This document shows positions 8,692 to 19,013 of a stretch of DNA of 64,000 bases, piece by piece. Positions within the stretch are counted from its first letter, which is position 1. Each line of letters opens with the position of its first letter. Origin of the DNA: Sulfurifustis variabilis (lineage in GTDB: Bacteria > Pseudomonadota > Gammaproteobacteria > Acidiferrobacterales > Sulfurifustaceae); the NCBI RefSeq assembly GCF_002355415.1, contig NZ_AP014936.1, positions 3,447,501 to 3,511,500 on the forward strand, in the 5' to 3' direction. The notes under the pieces were generated by a model, which made no database searches, was not told the origin of the DNA, and saw nothing but the letters and a program-made list of their open reading frames with translations. A program made the translations under genes and the position numbers.

Positions 8692-8696
8692 TAATA

Positions 8697-8724
8697 ATTA
8701 TCTAATATTTTTACCGATTGTCAA
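8697..8724 (-). promoter_or_regulatory. Strong sigma-70 promoter upstream of rplM
   Basis: On the minus strand, -35 TTGACA (8719-8724, perfect) and -10 GATAAT (8697-8702) are 16 nt apart in an AT-rich patch that stands out from the GC-rich surroundings. Confidence 0.75.
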
Positions 8725-8798
8725 CTCCCCGCTCACGTCGAGTTTGCCCTCGCCCCGACCCAGTATGGTGTTGATTAAAAAGGTAGAACTTTCTTTTT

Positions 8799-9107
8799 CT
8801 ATATGCGCAGGCGGTCGACGATTCGACCGTGAACGAGGTGCTCGTCGATAATTTCGTCGATGTCCTCCCGGTCAACGTAGGTGTACCACGTGCCTTCCGG
8901 GTAAACGACGATCACCGGACCTTCTTCGCACCGGTCGAGGCATCCCGCGGTGTTGATGCGCACCCCGCCCTGCCCGGCGAGACCCAGTGCCTTGACACGC
9001 TCCTTGGCGTATTCACGTAGCGCCGGTGAGCCGTGGTTCGCGCAGCACGCACGACCGTCCTCTCGCTGATTGAGGCAGAAAAAGACGTGGTAGCGGTAGT
9101 AGGACAT
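8799..9107 (-). CDS. [2Fe-2S] thioredoxin-like ferredoxin
   Basis: A 102-residue soluble electron carrier of the thioredoxin-fold [2Fe-2S] type. Cluster ligands are visible as C11, C21/C22, C56 and C60 (FFCLN, RACCA, AGCLDRC), the spacing of this family rather than of plant-type ferredoxins. The start MSYYRYHVFFC is chosen; the upstream in-frame extension overlaps the coq7 control region. It is divergent from coq7. The redox partner is not known. Confidence 0.88.
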   Translation of the reverse strand: MSYYRYHVFFCLNQREDGRACCANHGSPALREYAKERVKALGLAGQGGVRINTAGCLDRCEEGPVIVVYPEGTWYTYVDREDIDEIIDEHLVHGRIVDRLRI

Positions 9108-9166
9108 AGGTCGCGGCGAGAGTATAGGATATCCGCCCAGCCGCACCTATCTTTCGAACATCATCC

Positions 9167-9805
9167 ATGAGAGATATCTCGTCTGCCGATCGCCTTATCG
9201 GTTCCCTTGATCAAGCCATTCGGCTGGTCTTCGGACCGCGGCCACACGCCGAGCGTTCCACTCCGGCCGTTTCCGTCCCCGAGTCCGATCTTTCGGCCGA
9301 GGAACGCGACCTGTCCGGCCGCCTTATGCGCATCAACCACGCCGGCGAGATTTGCGCTCAGGCGCTTTATCAGGGCCAGGCCCTGACCGCCCGCCTGGAA
9401 CATGTGCGCGACAAAATGGAGCAGGCCGCGCAGGAGGAAAACGATCACCTGGCCTGGACGGAGGAACGAGTCCACGAGCTCGGCTCGCATACAAGCTATC
9501 TGAATCCCGTGTGGTACGGGGGCTCGTTTGCGATCGGGGCGATTGCAGGCCTCGCCGGCGACCGCTGGAGCCTGGGCTTCCTTGCCGAGACGGAACGGCA
9601 GGTCGTCGAGCACCTCGGAGAGCATCTGGAACGGCTGCCTGCCGGAGATTCCAGAAGCCGCGCCATCCTATTACAGATGCGTGAAGACGAAGGCAAACAC
9701 GCGACGACCGCCGTCGAGTCGGGGGGCACGCCGCTGCCCCGCCCGGTTCAGCGGCTGATGCGTCTCACCTCGCGCGTGATGACCCGTACCGCTTTTTGGG
9801 TCTGA
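9167..9805 (+). CDS. coq7: Ubiquinone biosynthesis hydroxylase Coq7
   Basis: Membrane-associated di-iron monooxygenase that adds the last ring hydroxyl in ubiquinone synthesis under aerobic conditions. The 212 residues contain the iron ligands of the Coq7 family: E61 in NHAGEI, E91 and H94 in EENDH, a third glutamate and histidine in ERQVVEH, and EDEGKH near residue 171. A hydrophobic stretch at about 116-135 fits the membrane-contact region. It is monocistronic and faces a DUF885 gene. Confidence 0.95.
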   Translation: MRDISSADRLIGSLDQAIRLVFGPRPHAERSTPAVSVPESDLSAEERDLSGRLMRINHAGEICAQALYQGQALTARLEHVRDKMEQAAQEENDHLAWTEERVHELGSHTSYLNPVWYGGSFAIGAIAGLAGDRWSLGFLAETERQVVEHLGEHLERLPAGDSRSRAILLQMREDEGKHATTAVESGGTPLPRPVQRLMRLTSRVMTRTAFWV

Positions 9806-9836
9806 CGGCGGCGTCCGAGCCGATCGGTCGGGCCGT

Positions 9837-11495
9837 TCACGCTTGGCCGAAGAGCATCCCCCGCACCGCCCGCCAGTCGTCAGCACCGAACTGACGTGCG
9901 ATTACGAGCGGGAGCGCAATAGAACCCGCAGCGATCAGTCGGTCATGGAATTTCGTGAGAGTGAATGCAGCATCCCGCGCACGCAGGCGGTCACGCAGGG
10001 CGTTGATCAACGCCCAGCCGGTCGCGTAGCCAAGCGGCACCGTCGGGGCACGTGTGTACCAGGTGAGGTCAGCCAGCGCCTGTGAGCGCGGAAATCCCAA
10101 GTGCGTCGTGAGCAGGTTGGCGGCTTGCTCGATTGTCATTCCCTGCGTGTGCAGCCCAATATCGATCACAATACGCAACGCGCGCCACAGGCGATCGCGC
10201 AGCAAGATCACCCGCTGCTCGGGCAGAGACAGGAAGCCCTGCTCGTGCATCAATTGCTCAGAGTAGAGCGCCCAGCCTTCGTAGAGGGTCGCCGAGGCGT
10301 TGAGGAGGCGCGGCAGGGAACGGGAGTCCGGACGAGTATGGGCCGTCACGAACTGAAGATGATGACCCGGCCAGGCCTCGTGCACGCAAGTGTGCATGAT
10401 CCCGGCGGCGTCGTGCTCGGCCAGCTGCTCCTCGTCTTTCGGGGGAGTCACGTAGTAGTACCCCTTTTGCTCGGGATCGATCGGCGAGGGTTCCATGTAA
10501 GCGGCAAAAGGTATCTGGTGCCGAAGAAAGATCGGCGTCTCTACGATCTCCAGGCTCTCTCGGATCGGCATGGTGACAAGCCCGCGCTCGACCAGGAACG
10601 CACGTGCAGCCTGCATGTGCGAGCGGTAGGCATTCAGTAATCTGTCGGAGGCCACGCCGCGCTCGCGAATGCGCGCCATCGCCGCCTGCAGGTCCGCGTG
10701 ACCGAGCGCCCGGCACGCATCGCCCAGATCCCGCCGTACCTGGTGAATGAGCCGTTGGGCGAAGCGCTCGAGTTCCGGGGTTCCAACGTCGAGGAAATGC
10801 CGGTGCCTTAGCAGGTGGGCGAAATAAGGTGCGCCGCAGGCGAACTCGCCGGCTGCTTCACGCGAAAGCTCCGTCCTCAAAAAATCGCCGAAGTCCTCAA
10901 GCGCGCGGGCGGCTCGTTCGATTTCTCTCTTGAGCGTTCCGGTATCCACGCCGATCCCGGCCTGCGCGGCAAGTCCGGCGATGAACTGCGCTCCCTGTCC
11001 TGCAGCGACCTCGGCCGATTCCAGCCAGAGCGGCGGGACCAGTTTCGCGCGCTCACGCAGATATTCTTTCGCCCGCGCCAGGTGATCGGGAATCGCACCA
11101 AGACGCGCCCGCAATGCTTCGGCTGCGTTTGCGACGGGTCGAACCGTGAGCTGGTAGATCGCGCTGACCGGGAGCAGCACGGACGGATCGGGCTGGCGCG
11201 GCTCGAGCTCCAGGATGTGCTGGTTCTCAAGGAAAACCGCGCCGCGCAGGATCTCGTAATCGAGCGCCTCGTCCACGGTGAGATCGGCTGAGCCGAGTTC
11301 CTCGAGGCCGACAACGAGCTGATCGTTCAGGCAAACGAGGGCGGCGCGATCGTCGTGGCCGAAAGGTGTCAGGAGGTGCTCGTAGCCGGGCACCCCGACA
11401 TCGACCGCCGCCTCCGGGTGATAGCGGAACCAGGCGGCGAAATAAGTCTCGATCAGCTCCCGGAATCTGGCCGAGGCGTCCGGTTTCGCGCTCAC
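9837..11495 (-). CDS. DUF885 family protein, putative metallopeptidase-like enzyme
   Basis: A 552-residue protein of the DUF885 family. The hallmark HEAWPGHHLQF lies near residue 374, resembling a zinc-binding HExxx motif, and a second conserved region (LYEGWALYSEQLM) follows it. There is no signal peptide, so a cytoplasmic location is likely. Biochemical function is not established for most members. The start ATG 11495 overlaps the stop of the OsmC gene (11492) in an ATGA arrangement, so the two are probably translated together. Confidence 0.85.
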   Translation of the reverse strand: MSAKPDASARFRELIETYFAAWFRYHPEAAVDVGVPGYEHLLTPFGHDDRAALVCLNDQLVVGLEELGSADLTVDEALDYEILRGAVFLENQHILELEPRQPDPSVLLPVSAIYQLTVRPVANAAEALRARLGAIPDHLARAKEYLRERAKLVPPLWLESAEVAAGQGAQFIAGLAAQAGIGVDTGTLKREIERAARALEDFGDFLRTELSREAAGEFACGAPYFAHLLRHRHFLDVGTPELERFAQRLIHQVRRDLGDACRALGHADLQAAMARIRERGVASDRLLNAYRSHMQAARAFLVERGLVTMPIRESLEIVETPIFLRHQIPFAAYMEPSPIDPEQKGYYYVTPPKDEEQLAEHDAAGIMHTCVHEAWPGHHLQFVTAHTRPDSRSLPRLLNASATLYEGWALYSEQLMHEQGFLSLPEQRVILLRDRLWRALRIVIDIGLHTQGMTIEQAANLLTTHLGFPRSQALADLTWYTRAPTVPLGYATGWALINALRDRLRARDAAFTLTKFHDRLIAAGSIALPLVIARQFGADDWRAVRGMLFGQA

Positions 11496-11911
11496 TCGAC
11501 CTCGGTGATCTCGTAGTCGTGCGTGATCGTCGCGGTCTTGGCAAGCATGATCGAGGCGGAGCAGTACTTGTCGGCCGAAAGCTCGATCGCGTGCGCCACG
11601 CGCTTGGGATCCAGACCCTTTCCCTTCAGGACGAAATGGACATGGATGCGCGTAAAAACCTTAGGGTCGACAGGCGCGCGGTCGGCGTCAATCTCCGCGG
11701 TGCACTCCCGGACATCCTGCCGCGCTTTCCGGAGAATGTGCACGACGTCGAACGAGGTGCAGCCACCCATTCCGGCCAGCACGAGCTCCATCGGCCGGGG
11801 GCCCTCGTTCTGCCCTCCGGCCTCGGGGGACCCGTCCATCGGCACGCGATGCCCGCTCTCCGTCGTGGCGAGGAAACTCACGTTACCGGTCCATTCGACT
11901 CGGGTTTTCAT
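11492..11911 (-). CDS. OsmC family peroxiredoxin-like protein
   Basis: A 139-residue OsmC/YhfA-type protein. The two family cysteines are present, C51 in GGCTSFD and C117 in DKYCSAS, so thiol-dependent hydroperoxide or sulfur chemistry is plausible. Its stop overlaps the start of the DUF885 gene. It belongs to the YhfA-like branch by sequence feel (MELVLAGMGGC), which is less studied than Ohr or OsmC. Confidence 0.92.
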   Translation of the reverse strand: MKTRVEWTGNVSFLATTESGHRVPMDGSPEAGGQNEGPRPMELVLAGMGGCTSFDVVHILRKARQDVRECTAEIDADRAPVDPKVFTRIHVHFVLKGKGLDPKRVAHAIELSADKYCSASIMLAKTATITHDYEITEVE

Positions 11912-11982
11912 GGTTCAAGGTCCCAATTGATCCGTGTGGCGCAGTATATTCGATCGCCCTTCGTGGGAAGCCGGTGGATGCC

Positions 11983-12789
11983 TCAGGCGGACGCGGCGAA
12001 CAGCTCCCGGAGCGCAACGCCCGGGTCCGGCGCGCGCATGAAGGCCTCACCCACCAGGAAGGCGCTCACACCGTGTGCGCGCATGAGGTGCACGTCGTCG
12101 CTGCTTTGTATGCCGCTTTCGGTGATCACAACCCGGTCACTTGGGATCGAGGGCAGCAGCTCGAGCGTGGTCGAGAGGTTCACCGCGAACGTATGGAGGT
12201 CGCGATTGTTGACGCCGATGAGCGGGGACGGAACCGCGAGTGCGCGCTCGAGCTCGACGGCGTCGTGCACCTCGACGAGCACGTCGAGGCCGAGGCCGAA
12301 GGCCAGGGCGGCGAGTTCCTGCAGCTGTGTGTCCCCGAGCGCAGCGACAATGAGCAGGATCGCGTCCGCCCCCATGACGCGGGCCTCGTAGACCTGGTAA
12401 GCATCGACGGTAAAGTCCTTGCGCAGGACGGGCAGGTTGCACGCCTCCCGTGCCGCCGTCAGGTGCTCGTCCGAGCCCTGAAAGAACTCGATGTCGGTCA
12501 GGACCGAAAGGCAGGTGGCGCCGTGCCGTTCATAGGACCGGGCAATCTCCGCCGGTTCGAAGCCGGCGCGCAGCACGCCCTTGCTCGGCGAAGCCTTCTT
12601 GATCTCCGCGATAACAGCGGGCTCACCGCTCGCAACGCGCCCGCGCAGGGTGCGGGCGAAGCCGCGGACCGCGGGCGCAACTTCGGCCTGCTCGCTCAAC
12701 GCCCGCAGCGGCAGCCGGCCGGCGCGCCGTGCCACCTCCTCGGCTTTGCGCGCGATGATGCGTTTCAGGATGTCTGGCGTCCCGCTCAT
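11983..12789 (-). CDS. trpC: Indole-3-glycerol phosphate synthase
   Basis: Closes the indole ring from CdRP in tryptophan synthesis; cytoplasmic TIM barrel. The 268 residues show the catalytic lysine in [11 protein letters not shown], the strand motifs [11 protein letters not shown] and PVLRKDF, and ESGIQSSDD for phosphate binding. Its ATG overlaps the trpD stop by ATGA. It is the last gene of the tight trpE-trpG-trpD-trpC unit. Confidence 0.97.
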   Translation of the reverse strand: MSGTPDILKRIIARKAEEVARRAGRLPLRALSEQAEVAPAVRGFARTLRGRVASGEPAVIAEIKKASPSKGVLRAGFEPAEIARSYERHGATCLSVLTDIEFFQGSDEHLTAAREACNLPVLRKDFTVDAYQVYEARVMGADAILLIVAALGDTQLQELAALAFGLGLDVLVEVHDAVELERALAVPSPLIGVNNRDLHTFAVNLSTTLELLPSIPSDRVVITESGIQSSDDVHLMRAHGVSAFLVGEAFMRAPDPGVALRELFAASA

Positions 12790-13811
12790 TGTCCGGCGAG
12801 TTTTCGCGACAGTCCGACGAGCGCGTGGAGCTTGTCCTTCGCGCTACCGTCGGCCATGACGGCATGCGCCCGCTCGATTCCGGCGGCGAGGGTGGGCGTG
12901 AGCTCGGCCGCGTAGATTGCGGCACCCGCGTTGAGTGCGACGATGTCCCGCGCCGGCCCGGCCTCGTTGCTCAGAACCGCTTCGATCATCGACAGGCTTT
13001 CGGTCGCATTCGAAACCGCCACGTCGCGGACCCGCCCGCGCGCCACGCCGAACTGCTCCGGCGTGATGGTATAGCTCGTCACCTCGCCGTGCTTCAACTC
13101 CGCGACGTGGGTCGGCGCCTCGATGCTGATCTCGTCGAGCCCTCCCTCTGCGTGGACCACGAGCACGTGCTCACTGCCCAGCCGCGCAAGCACGTGTGCC
13201 AGCGGCTCCACCCATTGCCGTGCGAATACACCGATCACCTGGTAAGGAGCGGCGGCGGGGTTGGTAAGAGGTCCGAGCAGGTTGAAGATCGTGCGCACCG
13301 CCATCTCGCGGCGGGGACCGATGGCGTGTTTCATGGCCCCATGGTGGTTTGGCGCGAACATGAAACCGACACCCACCTCGTTCACGCACTGAGCCACCTG
13401 TTCCGGAGTGAGCGAGAGGCTCACGCCGGCGGCTTCGAGCACGTCGGCGCTGCCTGTCTTCCCGGAAACCGAGCGATTGCCGTGCTTCGCGACCTTGCCG
13501 CCGGCGGCCGCCACGACGAAGGCCGAGGCGGTAGAGATGTTAAACGTGCTCGCACCGTCGCCCCCGGTACCGCAGGTGTCCACCAGATGCGGGCCACTGA
13601 CCCCGACGCGCGTGCAGAGCTCGCGCATCACTTCGGCCGCAGCGGCGATCTCCTCGACGGTCTCACCCTTCATCCGCAGGCCGATCAGGAAACCGCCTAT
13701 CTGCGCGGCGGTGGCCTGGCCGGTCATGATCGTGCGCATGACCGCCCGCATGTCCTCGGCGGAAAGATTGCGCCGTTCGGTAACGGCGCGAATGGCGGAT
13801 GACATGTCCAT
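12786..13811 (-). CDS. trpD: Anthranilate phosphoribosyltransferase
   Basis: Joins anthranilate to PRPP. The 341-residue protein contains the PRPP/Mg motif [10 protein letters not shown], the [18 protein letters not shown] anthranilate region and [13 protein letters not shown]. The start ATG 13811 gives [13 protein letters not shown] 13805 is equally possible. The much longer open frame upstream overlaps trpG and is rejected. It is coupled to trpC by overlap and separated from trpG by 2 nt. Confidence 0.97.
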   Translation of the reverse strand: MDMSSAIRAVTERRNLSAEDMRAVMRTIMTGQATAAQIGGFLIGLRMKGETVEEIAAAAEVMRELCTRVGVSGPHLVDTCGTGGDGASTFNISTASAFVVAAAGGKVAKHGNRSVSGKTGSADVLEAAGVSLSLTPEQVAQCVNEVGVGFMFAPNHHGAMKHAIGPRREMAVRTIFNLLGPLTNPAAAPYQVIGVFARQWVEPLAHVLARLGSEHVLVVHAEGGLDEISIEAPTHVAELKHGEVTSYTITPEQFGVARGRVRDVAVSNATESLSMIEAVLSNEAGPARDIVALNAGAAIYAAELTPTLAAGIERAHAVMADGSAKDKLHALVGLSRKLAGQ

Positions 13812-13813
13812 GC

Positions 13814-14395
13814 TCAGCTCGCGCGATGCCCGGTGAGGAAGTTCTCGAGCAGCTGATGACCATGCTGGGTCAGGATCGATTCGGGATGAAACTGCACGCC
13901 CTCGACCGCCAGCGACTTGTGGCGTACGCCCATGATTTCGCCGTCCTCTGTCCAGGCCGTAATCTCCAGGCACTCCGGCAGCGTCTCGCGCTCGATGACG
14001 AGCGAGTGGTACCGAGTGGCCTCGAAGGGGCTCGGCAGACCGCGGAACACGCCCTTCGCCGCATGATGGATCATCGAGGTCTTGCCGTGCATGAGCTCCC
14101 TCGCGCGCACGATGCACCCGCCGTAAGCCTGACCGATACTCTGGTGACCGAGACAGACGCCGAGTATCGGGACCCGGCCGCCGAGGCGTGCGATCACCGG
14201 CACGGAAATCCCGGCCTCGTTGGGCGTGCAGGGACCGGGGGAGATCACGATCCGCGCCGGCTCTAGCCGTTCGATATCGTCGAGCGCGATCTGGTCGTTG
14301 CGATACACGCGCACATCCTCGCCCAGCTCGCCCAAATACTGGACCAGGTTGTAAGTAAAGGAATCGTAGTTGTCGATCATGAGGAGCATGTTCAT
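13814..14395 (-). CDS. trpG: Anthranilate synthase glutamine amidotransferase
   Basis: Supplies ammonia from glutamine to TrpE. The 193 residues hold the class I amidotransferase triad: nucleophile C81 in LGVCLGHQ and the histidine/glutamate pair in VQFHPES. The start 14395 overlaps the trpE stop (ATGA); ATG 14389 (MLLMIDNYD) is an alternative. A single trpG between trpE and trpD suggests that it may also serve folate synthesis, but that cannot be told here. Confidence 0.97.
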   Translation of the reverse strand: MNMLLMIDNYDSFTYNLVQYLGELGEDVRVYRNDQIALDDIERLEPARIVISPGPCTPNEAGISVPVIARLGGRVPILGVCLGHQSIGQAYGGCIVRARELMHGKTSMIHHAAKGVFRGLPSPFEATRYHSLVIERETLPECLEITAWTEDGEIMGVRHKSLAVEGVQFHPESILTQHGHQLLENFLTGHRAS

Positions 14396-15885
14396 GCCCT
14401 CCCCGCGCCGTTCAGACCCGCCGATGCGAGCGCGACCGCGCGGAAGATGGCCCGCGCCTTGTTCATCGTCTCTTCCCATTCCTTCGCGGGCACGGAATCC
14501 GCGACGATGCCGGCGCCCGCCTGGATATACAAGGTACCATCCTTGATTACCGCGGTGCGAATGGCGATGGCGGTGTCCATGTTGCCGCTCCAGCCCAAGT
14601 AGCCGACGGCGCCCGCGTAGATGCCGCGGCGCGTCGGCTCGAGCTCGTTGATGATCTCCATCGCGCGCACCTTGGGCGCCCCGCTGACCGTGCCGGCGGG
14701 GAACGCGCCCCGCAGCACATCGATCGCATCGAGACCGTCTTTCAAAGTGCCGACCACGTTGGAGACGATGTGCATCACGTGCGAGTAGCGTTCGACGACC
14801 ATCTGGTCCGTCACGCGCACGCTGCCGGTCCGTGCGACGCGCCCGACATCGTTGCGCCCCAGATCGACGAGCATGATGTGCTCCGCCCGCTCCTTGGGAT
14901 CCGCGAGCAATTCCTCTTGCAGGCGCCGGTCCTCGGCCTCGTCCGGCCCCCGGGGGCGCGTACCCGCGATGGGGCGCACGGTGACCGTCGCGTCCTCCAG
15001 CCGCACCAGAATCTCCGGCGACGAGCCGACGATGTGAAAGTCGGCGAGATCGACGAAGTACATATAGGGTGAGGGGTTGAGGGTGCGCAGGGCGCGGTAC
15101 AGATCAAGGGGCGAAGCGCCGTACGGAATCGAGAGGCGCTGTGACAGTACGACCTGCATGATGTCGCCCGCGCGAATGTACTCGCGTACGCGCTCAACGG
15201 CCGTCTCGAACCGCTCCCGGTTGAACTCGGCGTGAAAATCGGCCTCCTGTACCAGTGCATTGCCGGTTGGCGTGACCGCCGGCAGACCCGCGCGCAATCG
15301 GGTGACCAGCTCGTCCAGGCGTCGATTGGCGGCCCGGAAGGCGTCCGGGGCGGCGGGGTTCACGTGGATTACCACGTAGAGCTTGCCGGCCAGGTTGTCG
15401 AACACGACCACCTCGTCCGACACCATGAGCAGGACGTCCGGTGCACCGATGGCGTCCGGTTTCCTCATCTCCCCGAGTCGAGGCTCGATGAAGCGTACCG
15501 TCTCGTAGCCGAAGTAGCCGACGAGGCCGCCGGTGAAGCGTGGCAGGCCCGCGACCTCCGGCATGCGGTAGCGGGCCTTGAAAGCGCGCACGTACTCGAG
15601 CGGGTCGGCGACCTGCTCGTGCTCCACGACTTCCCCGTCACGCATCACCTCGACGCGGTCGCCGCGAATGGTGAGGTGCGTACGGCAGGGCAGGCCGATG
15701 ATCGAGTAGCGGCCCCACTTCTCCCCGCCCTGCACGGACTCGAACAGGTAGGAGTACGGCCCGCGGGCGAGCTTCAGGTAGATCGAGAGCGGGGTGTCGA
15801 GATCGGCCAGGACCTCGCGCATCACCGGGATGCGGTTAAAGCCCTGCGCGGCGTAACAATCGAATGCGGTCTGACTGAGGGACAT
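14392..15885 (-). CDS. trpE: Anthranilate synthase component I
   Basis: Converts chorismate to anthranilate with TrpG. The 497 residues include an N-terminal tryptophan-feedback region ([16 protein letters not shown]), the catalytic core [16 protein letters not shown] and DLGRNDVGR, and [20 protein letters not shown]. It is the first gene of trpE-G-D-C; about 100 nt separate it from gph, with no clear attenuator seen. Confidence 0.97.
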   Translation of the reverse strand: MSLSQTAFDCYAAQGFNRIPVMREVLADLDTPLSIYLKLARGPYSYLFESVQGGEKWGRYSIIGLPCRTHLTIRGDRVEVMRDGEVVEHEQVADPLEYVRAFKARYRMPEVAGLPRFTGGLVGYFGYETVRFIEPRLGEMRKPDAIGAPDVLLMVSDEVVVFDNLAGKLYVVIHVNPAAPDAFRAANRRLDELVTRLRAGLPAVTPTGNALVQEADFHAEFNRERFETAVERVREYIRAGDIMQVVLSQRLSIPYGASPLDLYRALRTLNPSPYMYFVDLADFHIVGSSPEILVRLEDATVTVRPIAGTRPRGPDEAEDRRLQEELLADPKERAEHIMLVDLGRNDVGRVARTGSVRVTDQMVVERYSHVMHIVSNVVGTLKDGLDAIDVLRGAFPAGTVSGAPKVRAMEIINELEPTRRGIYAGAVGYLGWSGNMDTAIAIRTAVIKDGTLYIQAGAGIVADSVPAKEWEETMNKARAIFRAVALASAGLNGAGRA

Positions 15886-15989
15886 GGATCACCATGAGAT
15901 CACAGGTTGAACGGAAACGGCACGGCCCGACGGCGCGCTTCGGCGCCATCGCGTGCGGTTCCACGGTTCAAAGCTGTGTCTCACGGTGA

Positions 15990-16697
15990 CTACAAAACCA
16001 GAGTGACGAGGCGAGGCAGGTCCCCGAGCGACTCGATTACGGCGTCGGGATTGAGCTCCCGCACGTCCTGGCCGTGATTATAACCATAGCTCACGCAGAC
16101 GACATGCATGCCGGCCGCGCGCGCCGCCTTCACGTCGTTGCCCGAGTCGCCCACGAGCAGGCCCTGCTCGGGTCGGATGCCGAAGTGCTCGCAGGCGTGG
16201 AGCAGCGGGAGCGGATCGGGCTTCTTCTTCGGGAGACTGTCGCCGCTCAAAACCAGCTCGAAGTAGCGCGAGAGATCGAGGGCGTCGAGCAGCGGCCGGG
16301 TGAATGCCCCGGCCTTGTTGGTGATGCAGGCGAGGCGAAACCTCGCGCGGGCAAGCTCTTCGAGCCCGTCGACCACGCCCGGGAACGGCCGGCTCTTGGC
16401 CGCGACACGCTCGCCGTAATGATGCCGGAAACGCGCGATCGCTTGCTCGAAGAGCGGGGCGTCGGGCTCGGCCCACATTTCGCCCGTCAGCGCCCGCTTC
16501 ACCAGACGGCTGACGCCGTTGCCGATCCACTCGGCGATCCTGTCGAGCGGGTGCGGCTCCCGCCCCAGGTCCGCGAGCATCAGATTCGCGCTGTCGGCAA
16601 TGTCGGGCGCGGTATCGACGAGGGTACCGTCGAGGTCGATCATGATCATTTTGACCGCGAGCGGAAAGCGGGCGCCCGCGGCGGCCGGCATCTGCAT
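15990..16697 (-). CDS. gph: Phosphoglycolate phosphatase
   Basis: A HAD-family phosphatase that removes 2-phosphoglycolate, the oxygenation by-product of RuBisCO. That role is apt in a genome with two RuBisCOs, although gph is also a standard housekeeping gene here. Motifs: DLDGTLVDT (nucleophile D), TNKAG and the lysine in KKKPDPLP, and GDSGNDVKAA. Its ATG shares one base with the rpe stop (TAATG), so it is translationally coupled to rpe. rpe-gph-trpE is a classic gammaproteobacterial order. Confidence 0.94.
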   Translation of the reverse strand: MQMPAAAGARFPLAVKMIMIDLDGTLVDTAPDIADSANLMLADLGREPHPLDRIAEWIGNGVSRLVKRALTGEMWAEPDAPLFEQAIARFRHHYGERVAAKSRPFPGVVDGLEELARARFRLACITNKAGAFTRPLLDALDLSRYFELVLSGDSLPKKKPDPLPLLHACEHFGIRPEQGLLVGDSGNDVKAARAAGMHVVCVSYGYNHGQDVRELNPDAVIESLGDLPRLVTLVL

Positions 16698-17392
16698 TAT
16701 CCGACCTTCGCCTTTTCCAACTCGGCCCGCATCGCCTTCACGACCGTGTCGTAGCGATGCGCGTCGGAGGTCCTGCCGGCGCCGAAAATCGCCGAGCCCG
16801 CGACGAAGGTGTCGGCCCCGGCTTCGGCGATCTGTCGAATGTTGTCCACTTTCACGCCCCCGTCGATCTCGAGACGGATGTCACGTCCGCTTTTCTCGAT
16901 CAGGCGACGCGCCTCGCGGAGTTTCGGAAGCGATGAGGAGATGAAGCTCTGTCCCCCGAAACCCGGGTTGACGGACATGAGCAGGATCATGTCGACCTTG
17001 TCCATCACGTAGTCGAGATAATCGAGCGGAGTCGCCGGATTGAAGACGAGACCCGACTTGCACCCGGAGTCGCGCACCAGCGAAAGGGAACGGTCGATGT
17101 GCTCGCTCGCTTCCGGATGGAAGGTAATGTACGTCGCTCCGGCCTTGGCGAAGTCCGGAATGATCCGATCGACGGGTTTGACCATCAGGTGCACGTCGAT
17201 GTCGGCCTTCACGCCGTGCTTGCGCAGCGCCTCGCATACCAGCGGACCGATGGTGAGGTTCGGGACGTAATGGTTGTCCATGACGTCGAAGTGCACGATG
17301 TCGGCGCCGGCGGCAAGGACGTTGTCGACCTCCTCGCCGAGGCGCGCGAAGTCGGCCGACAGTATCGAAGGAGCGATCTTGTAGTCGCGCAT
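16697..17392 (-). CDS. rpe: Ribulose-phosphate 3-epimerase
   Basis: Interconverts ribulose-5-phosphate and xylulose-5-phosphate in the pentose phosphate and Calvin cycles. The 231-residue protein begins [19 protein letters not shown] and carries [19 protein letters not shown]-type region (DVHLMVKP), [10 protein letters not shown] and EIDGGVK, all characteristic metal and phosphate sites. The long upstream open frame is non-homologous and rejected. It is the first gene of the rpe-gph pair. Confidence 0.97.
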   Translation of the reverse strand: MRDYKIAPSILSADFARLGEEVDNVLAAGADIVHFDVMDNHYVPNLTIGPLVCEALRKHGVKADIDVHLMVKPVDRIIPDFAKAGATYITFHPEASEHIDRSLSLVRDSGCKSGLVFNPATPLDYLDYVMDKVDMILLMSVNPGFGGQSFISSSLPKLREARRLIEKSGRDIRLEIDGGVKVDNIRQIAEAGADTFVAGSAIFGAGRTSDAHRYDTVVKAMRAELEKAKVG

Positions 17393-17549
17393 GAGCTTTC
17401 CCCTCGCGCCCGACGGGCGCGGGTCCCCAAAGGTTTCGGAAGAGGCGCACTTTAACCGATCAAAGGGCCCTTTGGCAGCCGGGGCATGCCCGAGGTCGCC
17501 GGCGCCGGTCACTCGACCGTTCCATCTTGGCGCACCTATACTCCTTATC

Positions 17550-18347
17550 ATGCGTACACCCCCGATCCTCGCCCTTGTCCTCCTGGGTGCACTCGCCGTC
17601 CCGGCGCAGACCGCCACGTCGACCTCGAACCTCGAGCGGGAAAAGAACTGGGCCGACCAGATCGTCGATGCCCTGATCGCCGGCGAGCCGGTGACGCTCG
17701 AAGCACGGGGGGTCAAGTTCCTCGGGTTGCATACCGAACCGGCAAACTCGGAGAAATCGCCGAAGGCGGTCATCCTGCTGCACGGACGCGGCGTCCATCC
17801 CGCCTGGGGGTTCATCGATACCCTCCGGGTGGACCTGGCCGACGCCGGTTGGCACACACTCTCACTTCAGATGCCGATCCTCGACGCCGACGTGAAATTG
17901 TCGGAGTACGGCGCGACCTTGCCCGAGGCGTTTGACCGGATCGATGCGGGCATCCGGTTCCTGCAAGCGCGGGGGATCAGGACGATAGTGCTCGCCGGAC
18001 ACAGCTCGGGGGCGATGACGGCCCTGGCGTACGCGGCAGAGCGCCCGACGGCATCCATCGCCGCCGTCGGGGCGATCAGCCCGCCGACCGAACCGGCCGG
18101 CGGCCGACTGATGAAACCGGTCGAGCTCCTGCCTCACATCAACAAACCCGTGCTCGACATCTACGGCAGCGACGACTTTCCGGAAATCCGGAGCACGGCC
18201 AAGGCCCGCCGGGCGGCAGCCGGGAAGGCGGGGAACCGTGACTACGCGCAGCAGCTCGTAAAGGGCGCCAATCACTTCTACACGGACCGCTACGACGCGC
18301 TGAAACAGAACCTGCTCGCCTGGCTCGCCCGCTTCGGCGGGAAATAG
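17550..18347 (+). CDS. DUF3530-like periplasmic alpha/beta-hydrolase
   Basis: A 265-residue protein with a signal peptide (cleavage near AVPAQTATS) and an alpha/beta-hydrolase fold: the oxyanion region [11 protein letters not shown] and the nucleophile elbow AGHSSGA (serine near residue 154), with a late histidine in KGANHFY. This matches the DUF3530 family of uncharacterised exported hydrolases. The ATG 17550 follows a TATACT -10-like box by only 8 nt, so the transcript may be leaderless. It is divergent from rpe. Confidence 0.8.
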   Translation: MRTPPILALVLLGALAVPAQTATSTSNLEREKNWADQIVDALIAGEPVTLEARGVKFLGLHTEPANSEKSPKAVILLHGRGVHPAWGFIDTLRVDLADAGWHTLSLQMPILDADVKLSEYGATLPEAFDRIDAGIRFLQARGIRTIVLAGHSSGAMTALAYAAERPTASIAAVGAISPPTEPAGGRLMKPVELLPHINKPVLDIYGSDDFPEIRSTAKARRAAAGKAGNRDYAQQLVKGANHFYTDRYDALKQNLLAWLARFGGK

Positions 18348-18411
18348 CGGGTGCCGGGGGCGGCCGCGCGTGTTAAGATGCGGCGCCTTCTCAGCGCCGC
18401 AACCGTCATTC

Positions 18412-19008
18412 ATGAGTGCCGAACAACCCAGCCTCGCCGAGCGCACGGGCCTCGCCCGCTTCGCACACGATCTCAGGTACCGCCGCCACCGCTTCCGCCA
18501 GTTCATCGGCATCGCGTTCCTGATCCTCCTCACAGGAGTCGGCCATCCGTGGGGTCCGCTGTCGTACTATGTCGGCGCGGTGATCGCGGTGCTCGGCATC
18601 GTCGTCCGCCTGTGGGCCTCCGGGCATGTGAAGAAGAACAAGCAGCTCGCGACGACCGGCCCGTACGCCTACGTGCGCCATCCTCTGTACGTCGGCAATC
18701 ACCTGCTTATGGGCGGCTTCTCGCTGGCCTCGGGGCTGTGGTGGGCCTTCCTCGGCTGGGCGTTCATCAGCTTCTACTTCTACCCGCAGACGATCCGACA
18801 CGAGGACCGGCATCTCGCGCGCCTGTTCCCCGGCCAGTGGGAGCCGTGGGCAAAGGAGACGCGCGCGCTGATCCCGCGGCTATCGCCCTACGGCACCGGC
18901 GAGAAAGGCGAGTGGTCGTTCCGGCAGAGCCTTCGCCAGAACGGTGAGCCGATCATCGCGGCGCTCCTCGTCCTGTTCCTCTACGTGCTGCACACCCGCC
19001 TGCCCTGA
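18412..19008 (+). CDS. Isoprenylcysteine carboxyl methyltransferase-like membrane protein
   Basis: A 198-residue integral membrane protein of the ICMT/PEMT (NnrU-like) superfamily. It has about five hydrophobic segments and the cofactor motif region TGPYAYVRHPLYVGN near residues 80-95, which in characterised relatives binds S-adenosylmethionine. A glutamate-rich segment (RHEDRHLARLF) follows. The substrate is unknown. It overlaps nothing and is followed 6 nt later by the kinase gene, so the two are probably co-transcribed. Confidence 0.78.
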   Translation: MSAEQPSLAERTGLARFAHDLRYRRHRFRQFIGIAFLILLTGVGHPWGPLSYYVGAVIAVLGIVVRLWASGHVKKNKQLATTGPYAYVRHPLYVGNHLLMGGFSLASGLWWAFLGWAFISFYFYPQTIRHEDRHLARLFPGQWEPWAKETRALIPRLSPYGTGEKGEWSFRQSLRQNGEPIIAALLVLFLYVLHTRLP

Positions 19009-19013
19009 GCCCC

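Noticed and set aside
8595-8705. A 36-codon plus-strand frame (GTG 8595) with a GGAGGATGGAGGAG ribosome-like site and a CxxC
   Set aside because: It lies wholly within the rplM promoter and leader on the opposite strand and matches nothing known; the purine-rich site may be the complement of the leader. Kept only as a curiosity.
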